Below, in pieces: positions 1 to 7,304 of a stretch of 14,930 bases of DNA. The stretch comes from CAWUJK01 sp964586815 (GTDB lineage Bacteria > Patescibacteriota > Gracilibacteria > BD1-5 > UBA6164), in contig CAZPIB010000020.1 of NCBI GenBank assembly GCA_964586815.1, positions 1-14,930 of the forward strand. Direction: 5' to 3'. A model generated the notes under the pieces. That model saw only the letters and a program-made list of their open reading frames with translations, was not told where the DNA came from and did no database searches. The position numbers were made by a program, and so were the translations under genes. The number at the start of each line of letters is the position of its first letter. The first letter of the stretch is position 1.

Positions 1-1
1 T

Positions 2-637
2 TTTCATGAATTTGGGCATGCTATTCATTCTATGTTTTCTAAATCAAAATATTCAGATTTATCTGGATTTTGAGTAGAATGGGATTTTGTTGAACTGCCT
101 AGCCAAATATTAGAAAAATGGGCAAGTGATGATTTGACCATCAAGAATGTTGCTAAACATTTTGAAACTTGAGAAGATTTAAGTGAGGAATTATTTGAAG
201 CTCTAAAAAGACTAAATACTTTTTGAACTGGAGGATTTGTTTCAGGTCAAACTACTTATTGAGTAATTGATATGATGTTTTATTCTTGAGAAAAATTTAA
301 TTCAGTAGAAGATTTGGATAAAAAATATTTAGATAAAATTAATAGCTTATCTATATTTCAAAAAGAAGATAATTATAAAATGTACTGTAGTTTTAATTAT
401 ATTTTTGCTTGATGATATTCTGCAGGATATTATTCTTATTTATGGGCAGATATTATTGTTGATGATATTTGGGATGATTTTAAGAAAAATTGAGTTTTTG
501 ATAAAAAAACTGCTAATAGATTTGAAGAAAAAATTCTTTGAGCTTGAAGTATAAAAAAAGCCTCAGAAATGTTTGAGGATTTTAAATGAAGAAAAGTAAA
601 AATTGATGCATTTTTGGAAGAAAAAGGCTTAAGGTAA
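2..637 (+). CDS. M3A family oligopeptidase (oligopeptidase A/Dcp type), 5'-truncated
   Basis: Zinc metallopeptidase that degrades short peptides in the cytoplasm. Only the C-terminal ~211 residues lie in the window; the frame is already open at the left edge. It begins directly in the zinc site: HEFGH followed by AIHSM supplies the two histidines and the catalytic glutamate. It continues with GVEWDFVELPSQ, a region typical of the M3A branch (PrlC/Dcp), which in this family precedes the substrate-binding part. Near the end, GGYSAGYYSYLWAD matches the conserved Gly/Tyr-rich loop of M3A enzymes, and the last residues resemble the usual IDAFL..GL ending. The HEFGH form (rather than HELGH) favours the PrlC/Dcp group over oligoendopeptidase F. 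Many glycines are UGA, including the glycine of GVEW. The third zinc ligand (a downstream Glu) was not assigned. The following gene has its own promoter. Confidence 0.9.
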
Positions 638-652
638 AAAAGCCATTGATAT

Positions 653-680
653 TTGCATTTTTATTTATTATAAATATAAT
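653..680 (+). promoter_or_regulatory. Sigma-70-type promoter for the superoxide dismutase gene
   Basis: TTGCAT (653-658) and a perfect TATAAT (675-680) are separated by 16 bp in the 72-bp gap after the M3 peptidase stop codon. Transcription would start near 687 and leave a leader of about 23 nt before the ATG at 710. The -10 box matches consensus exactly, but perfect boxes occur by chance in such A+T-rich DNA, so the call rests on the spacing and the position directly before an isolated gene. Confidence 0.5.
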
Positions 681-709
681 AAAATTATTAATTATTTATA
701 AATAAAAAA

Positions 710-1297
710 ATGTTTATTTTAGAAAAATTACCTTATAAAAATGATGCTTTAGAACCATATATTTCTAAAGAAACTTTGTATTATCATCATGGAAAACATA
801 ATCAAGCCTATGTAGATAATCTAAATAAATTATGTTCTTGAACTGAATTTGAAAATATGGAATTAGAAGAAATTATTAAAAATTCTAGTTCTCAAATTTT
901 TAATAATTCAGCACAAATTTATAATCATATTTTTTATTGGAATTGTATGGCTCCAGATGCAGGAGGAGAAGCAAATTGAGAAATATTTATAAAAATAAAA
1001 GAAAATTTTAATACTTTTGAGGATTTTAAAAAATCTTTTTCTACTAAGGCAGCTACTAATTTTGGTTCTGGATGGACTTGGTTAGTGGAAAATATTGATT
1101 GAAAACTAGAGATAGTAAATACCTCAAATGCTGATACAGTTATTAAAACAAATAAAAAACCTCTTTTAACAATTGATGTTTGGGAGCACTCATACTATAT
1201 TGATACTAGAAATGATAGAGTTAAATATATAGAAAATTTTTGGAATGTAGTAAATTGGGACTTTGTAAATAATCAATTAACCTCTAATTTAAAATAA
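710..1297 (+). CDS. sodB: Superoxide dismutase, iron type
   Basis: Converts superoxide to oxygen and hydrogen peroxide in the cytoplasm. The 195-residue protein is full length for the family and aligns with Escherichia coli FeSOD without visible gaps. The four metal ligands fall at His26 (YHHGKH), His73 (NHIFYW), Asp156 and His160 (DVWEH), the same numbers as in the E. coli enzyme. Gln69, four residues before His73, is the active-site glutamine position typical of iron enzymes; manganese enzymes place it in the C-terminal half. The blocks GSGWTWLV and YYID.RN are also present. There is no signal peptide. The ATG at 710 is the natural start because the LPYKNDALEPYIS block follows immediately. 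UGA glycines occur at less conserved positions. It appears monocistronic: its own promoter upstream and a 13-bp hairpin over its stop codon. Confidence 0.97.
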
Positions 1298-1313
1298 AAT
1301 ATTTTAAATTAGA
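1283..1313 (+). terminator. Perfect 13-bp hairpin over the SOD stop codon, possible terminator
   Basis: Arms 1283-1295 and 1301-1313 are perfect reverse complements around a 5-nt A-rich loop, and the TAA stop of the SOD gene begins at the end of the left arm. The stem is almost all A-T and is not followed by a clean U-tract, so it may protect the 3' end of the mRNA rather than terminate transcription. Confidence 0.4.
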
Positions 1314-1377
1314 AATAGGTATTGATTAAAAATTAAGTTTAATTAAATTTATTTTAATAAGTGAAAAATATAAAATA

Positions 1378-2535
1378 ATGAACCCAAAACTTAAAAGATT
1401 ATTTAGAATAATAATATTATTATGAATATTATGATGAATTTTATATAGTTTTTTTGTGATAAATTCAAAAAATTATAACAAATTAAGAGAAATAAAACTA
1501 GAGCAAATAAATCATCCTGAAAATTTACCAACAAGTGATTTTGCAAGAGCTACATCTTTTGGTTTTGAAAATATAAAAGCTAATATATATTGGCTCTGAA
1601 CTATTCAATATATTTGATGAAATGCTGTATCTGCTGCTTATAAAAAGTATTTATATAAAATGATTGATTTAATAACTGATTTAAATCCATATTTTATTAA
1701 TCCATATAGAATGGGTATGCTTTTATTACCATCACATAATCATAGATATGAAAATCTAGGAGAAGATAAACAACTTAAACATATAAATCAAGCAGAAAAA
1801 TTATGATTAAAATGAATTAATAATTTTTGTGATTTAGATAAAATTAAATATATCAAAAAACAAAATGATTTACATAAAATTTGGACAAAAGATAAATATA
1901 AAAATCCATGTAAAACATATGAAATTCCATTTTTCCTAGCATTTATTTATTTTTTTTATTTAAATGATAATATCTCAGCATCAAATTTTTATAAAATATC
2001 TTCAGCTCATGAAGACTCTCTTTGATGAGCAAAAATTCTCGCAGCAGTTATGAAATGAAAATGATGATATAGAGAAAAAGCTTTTTTAATGTTTTCAAAT
2101 ATTTGAAAAAAACTTGATAATTCAGAGGAAAAGATATGTCATAGTTTTTTAGATATTTTACAAAAAGATATTGCTGATAAGGTTTTTAAAGAAGAAAATA
2201 TAAATTCAAATTTAATTAAATATGCATCAGATTTAAAAGAAAAAGTATTTTGAAAGTTTGATCCAGAAAAAGAACATAAAATAGATTTAAATAATCAATG
2301 TATAAGACATATAGATAAAGCTATAAGAGAATTAAACTTATACTATATAGAAAGATGAAATGAAAGATATAAGGCAAATAATTATTGAGTAGGTGCAAAA
2401 AATGCAAAAATTCTGTTTGATAAATGATATATACAATATTTACCAGTAGATTATCAACAATATAATGGTCATTGAATAGTATATGAATATAATCCTGATA
2501 CTTGATTTTTTGATTATGTTATGCGAAATTTTTAA
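1378..2535 (+). CDS. Membrane-anchored TPR-like protein of unknown function
   Basis: A 385-residue protein with one N-terminal membrane segment (about residues 8-26, rich in Ile/Leu with UGA glycines) and a long soluble remainder, likely facing outward. Residues ~55-110 contain ANIYWLGTIQYIGG followed by LITDLNPYFINPYRMG. This resembles a recurrent block (a DL.WLRA.QY-type helix, then LDP.F.YPY) near the N-terminus of membrane-linked tetratricopeptide proteins in other bacteria, recalled by eye. The remainder is helical, with a lysine-rich stretch around 140-175 and IRHIDKAIRELNLYYIERGNERY near 305-325 as a possible TPR-like helix pair. It contains the only in-frame CGA codon of the window, at 2524, three codons before the stop. 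It leads a same-strand group with the SanA-like gene (33-bp gap) and rlmH. No enzyme motif is visible; function unknown. Confidence 0.75.
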
Positions 2536-2568
2536 AAATTAAATTTTTATTTTAAAAGAAAAAATTAT

Positions 2569-3210
2569 ATGTTTAAAAAATTTAAAAAGTATATAAAAAT
2601 TTTATTAATAATTTTTTTACTAATAAAGTTTTTTTTCTTATTTATAAATTTTTATATAATCTATTTTTGAAAAAATAGAATTGTAGAAATGTCTAACTTG
2701 GAAAACCATAAAATTTGATTAGTTTTATGAGCAAGTGTAAAATCAAGCTGAGAACCAAGTGGTATTCTTGCAGATAGATTACAATCAAGTTATGAGGCAT
2801 ATAAATTATGAAAAATTCAAAAAATAATTGTCTCATGAGATAATTGAAATATGAATTATAATGAGCCTGATAATATGAAAAGATATCTTATTTCTCTTTG
2901 AGTAAATTCAGAAGATATTCAATCAGATTATGCAGGATTTGATACTTATGATTCTATGTACAGAGCAAAAAATATATTTTGAGTAGATAAAATGGTTATT
3001 TTTACTCAAAGATATCATTTATATAGAGCCTTATATATAGCTAATAGATTATGAATAGAGAGTGTTTGAATTGCTTCTGATAAGAAACAATATTCATGAC
3101 TACATAGTTTTCAAATAAGAGAGGTATTTTCTAGAGTAAAAGCTTTTTTTGAAGTAGAAATACTAAAATCTTCTTCAAAAATATGATGAGAAAAAATAGA
3201 AATTAAGTAA
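2569..3210 (+). CDS. sanA: SanA/ElyC/YdcF (DUF218) family envelope protein
   Basis: A 213-residue membrane-anchored protein of the DUF218 family. SanA of Escherichia coli is linked to vancomycin exclusion at high temperature, and relatives act in envelope or peptidoglycan precursor metabolism; the biochemical activity is not firmly known. A single membrane segment covers about residues 8-30. The SanA pattern follows: GLVLGASV, then ILADRLQSSYEAYKLG, IIVSGDN, YNEPDNMKRYLISLGV, DYAGFDTYDSMYRA and TQRYHLYRALYIANRLGI. The acidic and serine residues of VSGDN and the YAGFDTYDS loop are the most conserved parts. The length matches SanA (~220-240), with a short C-terminus. The ATG at 2569 lies 33 bp after the previous stop, in an A-rich leader. 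It is followed 5 bp later by rlmH, so the two are probably co-transcribed. Confidence 0.88.
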
Positions 3211-3215
3211 ATACT

Positions 3216-3668
3216 ATGTATAAAATAATAGTAACCTCAGATTCAAATAAACACTTTGAAAGTGCTATTTTAGAATATATAAAAAGATTATGAAAAATTT
3301 GTGAAATTATAAAATTAAAACCAGTAAAAAATTGAACTAATAAACAAATAATAGAAAAAGAAACTGAAAACATAATAAAAAAATTAAATAATTTTAAATG
3401 ATTTAAAATTATTCTAAATCCAAATTGAAAAAGTCTAAGTACTGAAAAATTATATAAATTAATTTCTGATACAAAACATATATCACCAAATATTATTTTT
3501 ATAATTGGTTGAGCATTATGAATAAATTATTTAAAAATTAAAAATAATATAGATTTTGAATTAAATCTTTGAGAAATGACTATGCCTCATTCTTTAGCTT
3601 TACTTGTTATCATAGAACAGATTTATAGATTAGAGATGATTAGTAAAGGAGGCAATTACAATAAATAG
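3216..3668 (+). CDS. rlmH: 23S rRNA (pseudouridine-1915-N3)-methyltransferase RlmH
   Basis: Methylates N3 of pseudouridine 1915 in helix 69 of 23S rRNA using S-adenosylmethionine, acting as a dimer on the 70S ribosome. The 150-residue protein is the usual size for this SPOUT-class enzyme. The C-terminal knot is clear: FIIGGALGIN (the SAM-binding glycine loop, with two of its glycines as UGA), then LNLGEMTMPHSLALLVIIEQIYR and the terminal GGNYNK, where most homologues read GxPYHK/R. The Tyr is retained but the following His is replaced by Asn. The N-terminus is lysine-rich and diverged from the usual pattern. It begins 5 bp after the SanA-like gene, so translation is likely coupled. The leader hairpin of pilB follows in the 89-bp gap downstream. 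Confidence 0.92.
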
Positions 3669-3688
3669 ATTTAAAGTCAATTTAAAAT

Positions 3689-3734
3689 TATAGAAGTTTT
3701 TTTAAATATATGATATTCTTATATAGAAGTTTTT
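3689..3734 (+). repeat. Direct repeat pair in the pilB leader
   Basis: The 13-mer TATAGAAGTTTTT occurs at 3689-3701 and again at 3722-3734, start-to-start distance 33 bp, about three turns of DNA. The second copy is part of the left arm of the hairpin described next. The TATAGAA of the first copy is also complementary to the TTCTATA of that hairpin's right arm. Confidence 0.6.
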
Positions 3735-3757
3735 ATATTAAAAATGTTTCTATATAA
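3719..3757 (+). promoter_or_regulatory. Long hairpin abutting the pilB start codon
   Basis: Left arm TTATATAGAA (3719-3728) pairs perfectly with right arm TTCTATATAA (3748-3757). Inside it, TTTTTA (3730-3735) pairs with TAAAAA (3739-3744), leaving a 3-nt loop and a small asymmetric internal loop. The ATG of pilB begins at 3758, the first base after the stem. No U-tract follows, so it is not a classical terminator. It would hold the whole ribosome-binding region of pilB in double strand, which suggests translational control; this is inference from the pairing. Confidence 0.5.
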
Positions 3758-5092
3758 ATGGGTTTATCAAGCTTCATAAAATACTCCAAACAAAAACCTT
3801 TTACTAAAAATAAAAAAGTAGAGGATTTATTTATTATCCCAAAATTATCAAAAAATTCTAATATTATAGATTCTGATTTAAATCTTTGAATTTATTGAAG
3901 CACAAAAGATGATAAAGAAATAATTCAAGTATTAAATGATATTTTTTTAAAATCTATAAAATTAAAAGCTTCTGATATACATTTTGAACCAGAGGAAAGA
4001 CATTTTAGAATAAGATATAGAGTTGATTGAGCTTTTATAAATTCTGAAAGAATAGATATAGAAATAAAAGATTCTATTATTGCTAGATTAAAAATTATGG
4101 CTAGTCTTAGAATTGATGAACATAGATTACCTCAAGATTGAAAAATTACCTATAGACTTTTTTGAACAAAATCTATAGATATGAGAGTATCAATTATTCC
4201 AACAATTTACTGAGAAAAAGTTGTTATTAGACTTTTGAAAAAAGATGAAAAGCCACCACAATTAAAAGATCTATGAATTATGCCATATAATATGGTAAAA
4301 ATAAAAAAACATTTGAGTGATCCATATTGAATGATTTTAGCTGTTTGACCAACAGGTTCAGGTAAATCTACTACTTTATTTTCTTTGCTTAGCCAATTTA
4401 ATGCAGAAGAAAAAAATATTTCAACTCTAGAAGATCCAGTAGAATATAGAATTAAATGAGTGAATCATACACAAATAAATCCAGCAATTGATTTTAATTT
4501 TAGTTTATGACTAAGAAGTCTTTTAAGACAAGATCCAGATATAATAATGGTTTGAGAAATAAGAGATGATCAAACAGCAAAATTAGCAGTTGAGGCTTCC
4601 ATTACAGGGCATATAGTTTTTTCAACTCTACATACTAATTCAGCAACACATACTTTACAAAGACTTATAAACCTTTGAGTTGACCCACTTTTAATAAGCT
4701 CAAGTTTAAGGATAATAATCTCTCAAAGACTTGCAAGAAAGCTTTGTATGCATTGTAAGATTTCTTATAGTCCAGATGAAAAAATAAAAAGTTATATACT
4801 TTGAAAGATATGAAAATATATAAAAAATAAAAATGATTTAATTTTATATAAATCAAAAATTAATTGATGTAGTAAATGTAACTATAAATGATATTTAGGA
4901 AGAGTTTGATTATATGAAGTTTTAGAATTAACTGATAAAATGGAATGATTAATTTTACAAAATTCATCAAGAACACAGCTTGAAATTCAAGCTATTTGAG
5001 ATTGAATGGTTCCAATAAAACAAGATGCTTTACTAAAAGTAGTTTTGTGAGAAACTAGTTTAGAAGAAATTCTAGCAGTATTAGGACATTAA
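3758..5092 (+). CDS. pilB: Type IV pilus / type II secretion assembly ATPase (PilB/GspE family), short form
   Basis: Hexameric cytoplasmic ATPase that powers pilus or pseudopilus assembly through the PilC/GspF platform. The 444-residue protein has all catalytic parts: an N2 domain from about residue 50 (KASDIHFEP, RYRVDG), Walker A GPTGSGKST at 197-205 with the first glycine as UGA, the Asp box (STLEDPVEY), Walker B DPDIIMVGEIRD at 259-270, and the His box (TGHIVFSTLHTNSA). A zinc motif follows, CMHC at 330-333 and CSKC at 371-374, typical of PilB/GspE and absent from the retraction ATPase PilT. It is about 100 residues shorter than typical PilB because the N-terminal N1/MshEN domain is missing. 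An ATG at 3744 is in another frame, so 3758 is the start. Its partner pilC lies 5 kb away on the other strand. A strong hairpin ends at the start codon. Confidence 0.95.
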
Positions 5093-5146
5093 GTACATAA
5101 AGATTAAAATTTGTCTAGCTAAAATTAAAAAAGTTGATAAAAAAAA

Positions 5147-5176
5147 TTGATTTAATATACTAAAATATGATATAAT
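5147..5176 (+). promoter_or_regulatory. Extended -10 promoter for the two small genes
   Basis: TTGATT (5147-5152) and TATAAT (5171-5176) are separated by 18 bp, and the -10 box is preceded by TGA to give the extended -10 element TGATATAAT. The predicted transcript start near 5183 leaves about 21 nt before the ATG at 5204. It lies in the 111-bp gap after pilB, where no other gene is visible. Confidence 0.55.
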
Positions 5177-5203
5177 ATTTATGTATTAAAGAAAAAGTAA
5201 AAA

Positions 5204-5440
5204 ATGAATACACAATTGAAAAAATTATTTGAAGATCATAAATTAAGAGATAAAGATAAGTTTGAAATAAATCAAATTTTTGAATTACTTCCACCAGATA
5301 GACAAAACAATATTCTATATAATTTTGATCTTCTTGTTTATAGATTAGAGTATAATTATAAAGAAATTAATTTAGAAAAGAGAATTCTAATTTGAGATAT
5401 ATTTAGAGATATAAAAGAAATATATTCTAAGTATAATTAA
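5204..5440 (+). CDS. Small helical protein, not recognised
   Basis: A 78-residue protein that I cannot assign to a family. It is highly charged (many Lys, Glu, Asp) and mostly predicted helical, with no membrane segment, cysteine pair or catalytic motif. The middle contains ELLPPDRQNNILYNFDLLVYRL, which could be two packed helices joined at the PP. The single UGA codon at 5393 reads as glycine; with the standard code the protein would stop there at 63 residues, losing a coherent C-terminal helix (DIFRDIKEIYSKYN). A good promoter and an A-rich leader precede it, and the codon use matches the neighbours, so it is likely real. An AAAAAC microsatellite begins directly after its stop codon and separates it from the next small gene by 63 bp. 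Confidence 0.65.
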
Positions 5441-5480
5441 AAAAACAAAAACAAAAACAAAAACAAAAACAAAAACAAAA
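5441..5480. repeat. AAAAAC hexanucleotide microsatellite, six copies
   Basis: Six perfect tandem copies of AAAAAC (5441-5476) followed by AAAA, starting at the base after the stop codon of the upstream small gene. The tract lies in what would be the leader of the gene at 5504, ending 23 nt before its ATG. Such tracts change copy number by slippage and could alter the unstructured A-rich landing zone for ribosomes; this is inference. Confidence 0.9.
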
Positions 5481-5503
5481 TTAAAAATTAAATAAAAATA
5501 AAA

Positions 5504-5833
5504 ATGGAACAACCTAATTTTGAAACACAAGATAAATTTCCACATTTAGGGGAAATACCTCCACATATTGCTGCAATTACAGAAATTAATCCTTATAATA
5601 TAAATAATGATCATTTATGAGTGTTAAGAAATCATTTAGGTTCATTAGAATTAAAATTTCCTGAAATTGCTAAAGCGGTAGCACAAACAAGAGAAAAAGT
5701 AGAAAATGCTATGAAAATGATTCCAAATACTTCTTGAGAAATTATGAAAGCTGCAAATGATCCATCTTATAGGACAAATATACCAGCTGCAAATGATCCA
5801 TTTTTTAAAGAAATTTATAAAAAAGCAGCATAA
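5504..5833 (+). CDS. Small protein with AANDP repeats, not recognised
   Basis: A 109-residue soluble protein with no recognised family. Residues 10-40 (FPHLGEIPPHIAAITEINPYN) are rich in Pro and His. Residues ~45-75 form a probable helix (LRNHLGSLELKFPEIAKAVAQ). The C-terminal part carries AANDP twice, at 83-87 and 95-99. At the DNA level this is an exact 15-bp direct repeat, 5750-5764 and 5786-5800, 36 bp apart, so a recent local duplication is likely. There is no signal peptide, membrane span or metal motif. Only two glycines are UGA codons, yet the frame is uninterrupted and codon use matches the region. It is probably co-transcribed with the gene at 5204, and a strong palindromic terminator begins one base before its stop codon ends. 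Confidence 0.7.
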
Positions 5834-5867
5834 AAAATAATTCAAATTAATTTGAATTATTTTTTTT
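5832..5867. terminator. Bidirectional intrinsic terminator between convergent genes
   Basis: A perfect palindrome of about 34 bp (5832-5865, centre between 5848 and 5849) built on TTCAAATTAATTTGAA with A-runs on the left and T-runs on the right. Read on either strand it gives a long stem followed by U residues. It sits between the small + gene ending at 5833 and the minus-strand nth, whose last codons (stop at 5847-5849) lie inside it, so one element serves both transcripts. Confidence 0.8.
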
Positions 5868-6512
5868 GTAAAAATTGCATTTTTCTAAAAAAGGACAAGT
5901 TTCACATTTTGGTTTTCTGGCCTTGCAGTGATATCTTCAAAATAAAATTAGTGTATTATGAAGCGCTAAATGATTTTTCTTTGTAAAATTTTTAGAAATT
6001 TTTTTATCTGTTTCAAGAGGATTTTTTGTTTTCACAAGTCAAAGTCTATTTAAAACTCTATGAACATGAGTATCTACTCAAATATAAGGAGCATCTTCTA
6101 CAATAGCTAAAAATACTTTAGCTGTTTTTATTCAAACTCAAGGCAATTCTATTAATCTTTCAATTGTTCTTGGAATTTGTGAATTACACCCCAAGGGCAC
6201 TTGTTTTACTGCGTATTTTTCTATTAGTAATTCACAGGTTTTATAAATATTTTTTGCTTTATTATTAAAAAATGAAACTGAGTTAATAAACATAGTTATT
6301 TCTTCAACTCATAATTCTACTCAATCTTTAGGCTCTTTTAAAAAATCAAAAAAATTTCTATTTATTTTATTTACTTGTTTATCTGTTGCTTGAGATGACA
6401 TCAAGATTGCAATTAAAAGCTGAAAGTTATTATTGTAATAGAGTTCAGTTCTAGCATCTGGAAACATTTCATTTAATTTACTTGCAAATTCAGGAATATC
6501 TTTCTTTATCAT
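5847..6512 (-). CDS. nth: Endonuclease III (DNA glycosylase/AP lyase)
   Basis: Bifunctional base-excision-repair enzyme that removes oxidised pyrimidines and cuts at the resulting abasic site. The 221-residue protein contains the helix-hairpin-helix LPGVGIKTA, both of whose glycines are UGA, with the catalytic lysine at 129. The catalytic aspartate is Asp147 in GVDTHVHR, with the same 18-residue spacing as Lys120-Asp138 in Escherichia coli. The [4Fe-4S] cluster ligands Cys196-x6-Cys203-x2-Cys206-x5-Cys212 are complete. The early motif LLIAILMSSQATDKQVN is the substrate-pocket helix. The start at 6512 (MIKKD) is chosen over an upstream in-frame ATG at 6572, which would add 20 unrelated hydrophobic residues and overlap the divergent promoter. 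The 3' end lies in the shared terminator. Divergent from the UPF0489 gene, with 60 bp between them. Confidence 0.97.
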
Positions 6513-6536
6513 TTTTATTTTTATAAAATATTTTTT

Positions 6537-6546
6537 ATTATATAAT
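6537..6546. promoter_or_regulatory. Overlapping divergent -10 boxes between nth and the UPF0489 gene
   Basis: The 60-bp divergent gap contains TATAAT on the + strand (6541-6546) and TATAAT on the - strand (6542-6537), overlapping by two bases. Each would give a leader of about 20 nt to its gene. No convincing -35 box is seen for either, and the gap is nearly pure A/T, so this is a weak call. Confidence 0.3.
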
Positions 6547-6572
6547 AATAAAAAATTATTAAGAAAAAACAA

Positions 6573-7301
6573 ATGTATAAAAAATGATTCTACATAACTG
6601 AAGAAATAGGAAATAATGCTTTTTCTTTTTTTAAGAGAAAAAATAAAAAACTATGGGTTCCAAAATTAATAAAAATAGATAGTTTTGATGAGATCAAATT
6701 ACAAAAAGATAAAGAAAAAATAGCTTTTGAAGATTTTGGATTTGATTGAAAATTATCTACAAATTATGGACTTGAAAATTTTTATGAATTACTATGGAAT
6801 AATAAAAAAATATATCTATTTGATAACCATAATCATTCACTTTATTTTTGGTATTTAGCAAGAGATTTAGGATTAATAAAATCAAAATGAAATATATTGT
6901 ATCATATTGATGAACATGCTGATTATAGAAATCCTCTTGAAAAATTAGAAAAAACAGACTTAAAAAACATTTTTAAATACACAAATTTTTCAAAAATAAA
7001 TGTATGAAATTATATAATTCCGCCAGAAGAAGAATGATTAGTAAAAAAGACTATTCAAATAAGAAGTACAAGTAATTTAGAGTATTATTTAGAAAATAAA
7101 AATGAATTTAAGGAAAATATTATCCTAAACTTAGATTTAGATTTTTTTCAACCAAATTTAGATTTTATAAATTATGATTTAAAGAAAAAAGTAGTTCTTG
7201 ATATTGCAAAAAAAGCAAGTATTATAACTATATCTAGTTCACCTTTTTTTATAAATCAAAAATTGGCTATAAAAGTTTTTAAAGACTTATTTCAAAAATA
7301 A
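6573..7301 (+). CDS. UPF0489 family protein (arginase-like fold expected)
   Basis: A 242-residue protein of the poorly characterised UPF0489 family (human C5orf22 relatives), recognised from three spaced blocks. DNHNHSLYFWYLAR starts at residue 84, HIDEHADYRNP at residue 111 and LNLDLDFF around residue 186. The Asp/His positions (D84, H86, H88, H111, D113, H115, D117, D188, D190) resemble the metal-binding pattern of arginase/deacetylase folds, where HxDxHxD and DxDxxD motifs bind two metals. A metal-dependent hydrolase role is therefore plausible but unproven. The N-terminus (residues 1-60) is variable, with a WVPKLIKID segment common in the family. No signal peptide. The start at 6573 follows the divergent -10. 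The PrsW-like gene begins 3 bp after its stop, so the two probably share an mRNA. Confidence 0.8.
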
Positions 7302-7304
7302 TTT

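Noticed and set aside
646..680. TTGATA (646-651) as the -35 box of the SOD promoter
   Set aside because: Its spacing to the TATAAT at 675 is 23 bp, too long; TTGCAT at 653 gives 16 bp.
5441..5480. AAAAAC tract as a CRISPR or transposon-end repeat
   Set aside because: It is a simple 6-bp microsatellite without spacers, terminal inverted repeats or target duplications.
6513..6572. A 20-residue N-terminal extension of endonuclease III starting at 6572
   Set aside because: The extra residues are hydrophobic and unlike the family, and the extension would cover the whole divergent promoter gap; MIKKD at 6512 gives the expected length.
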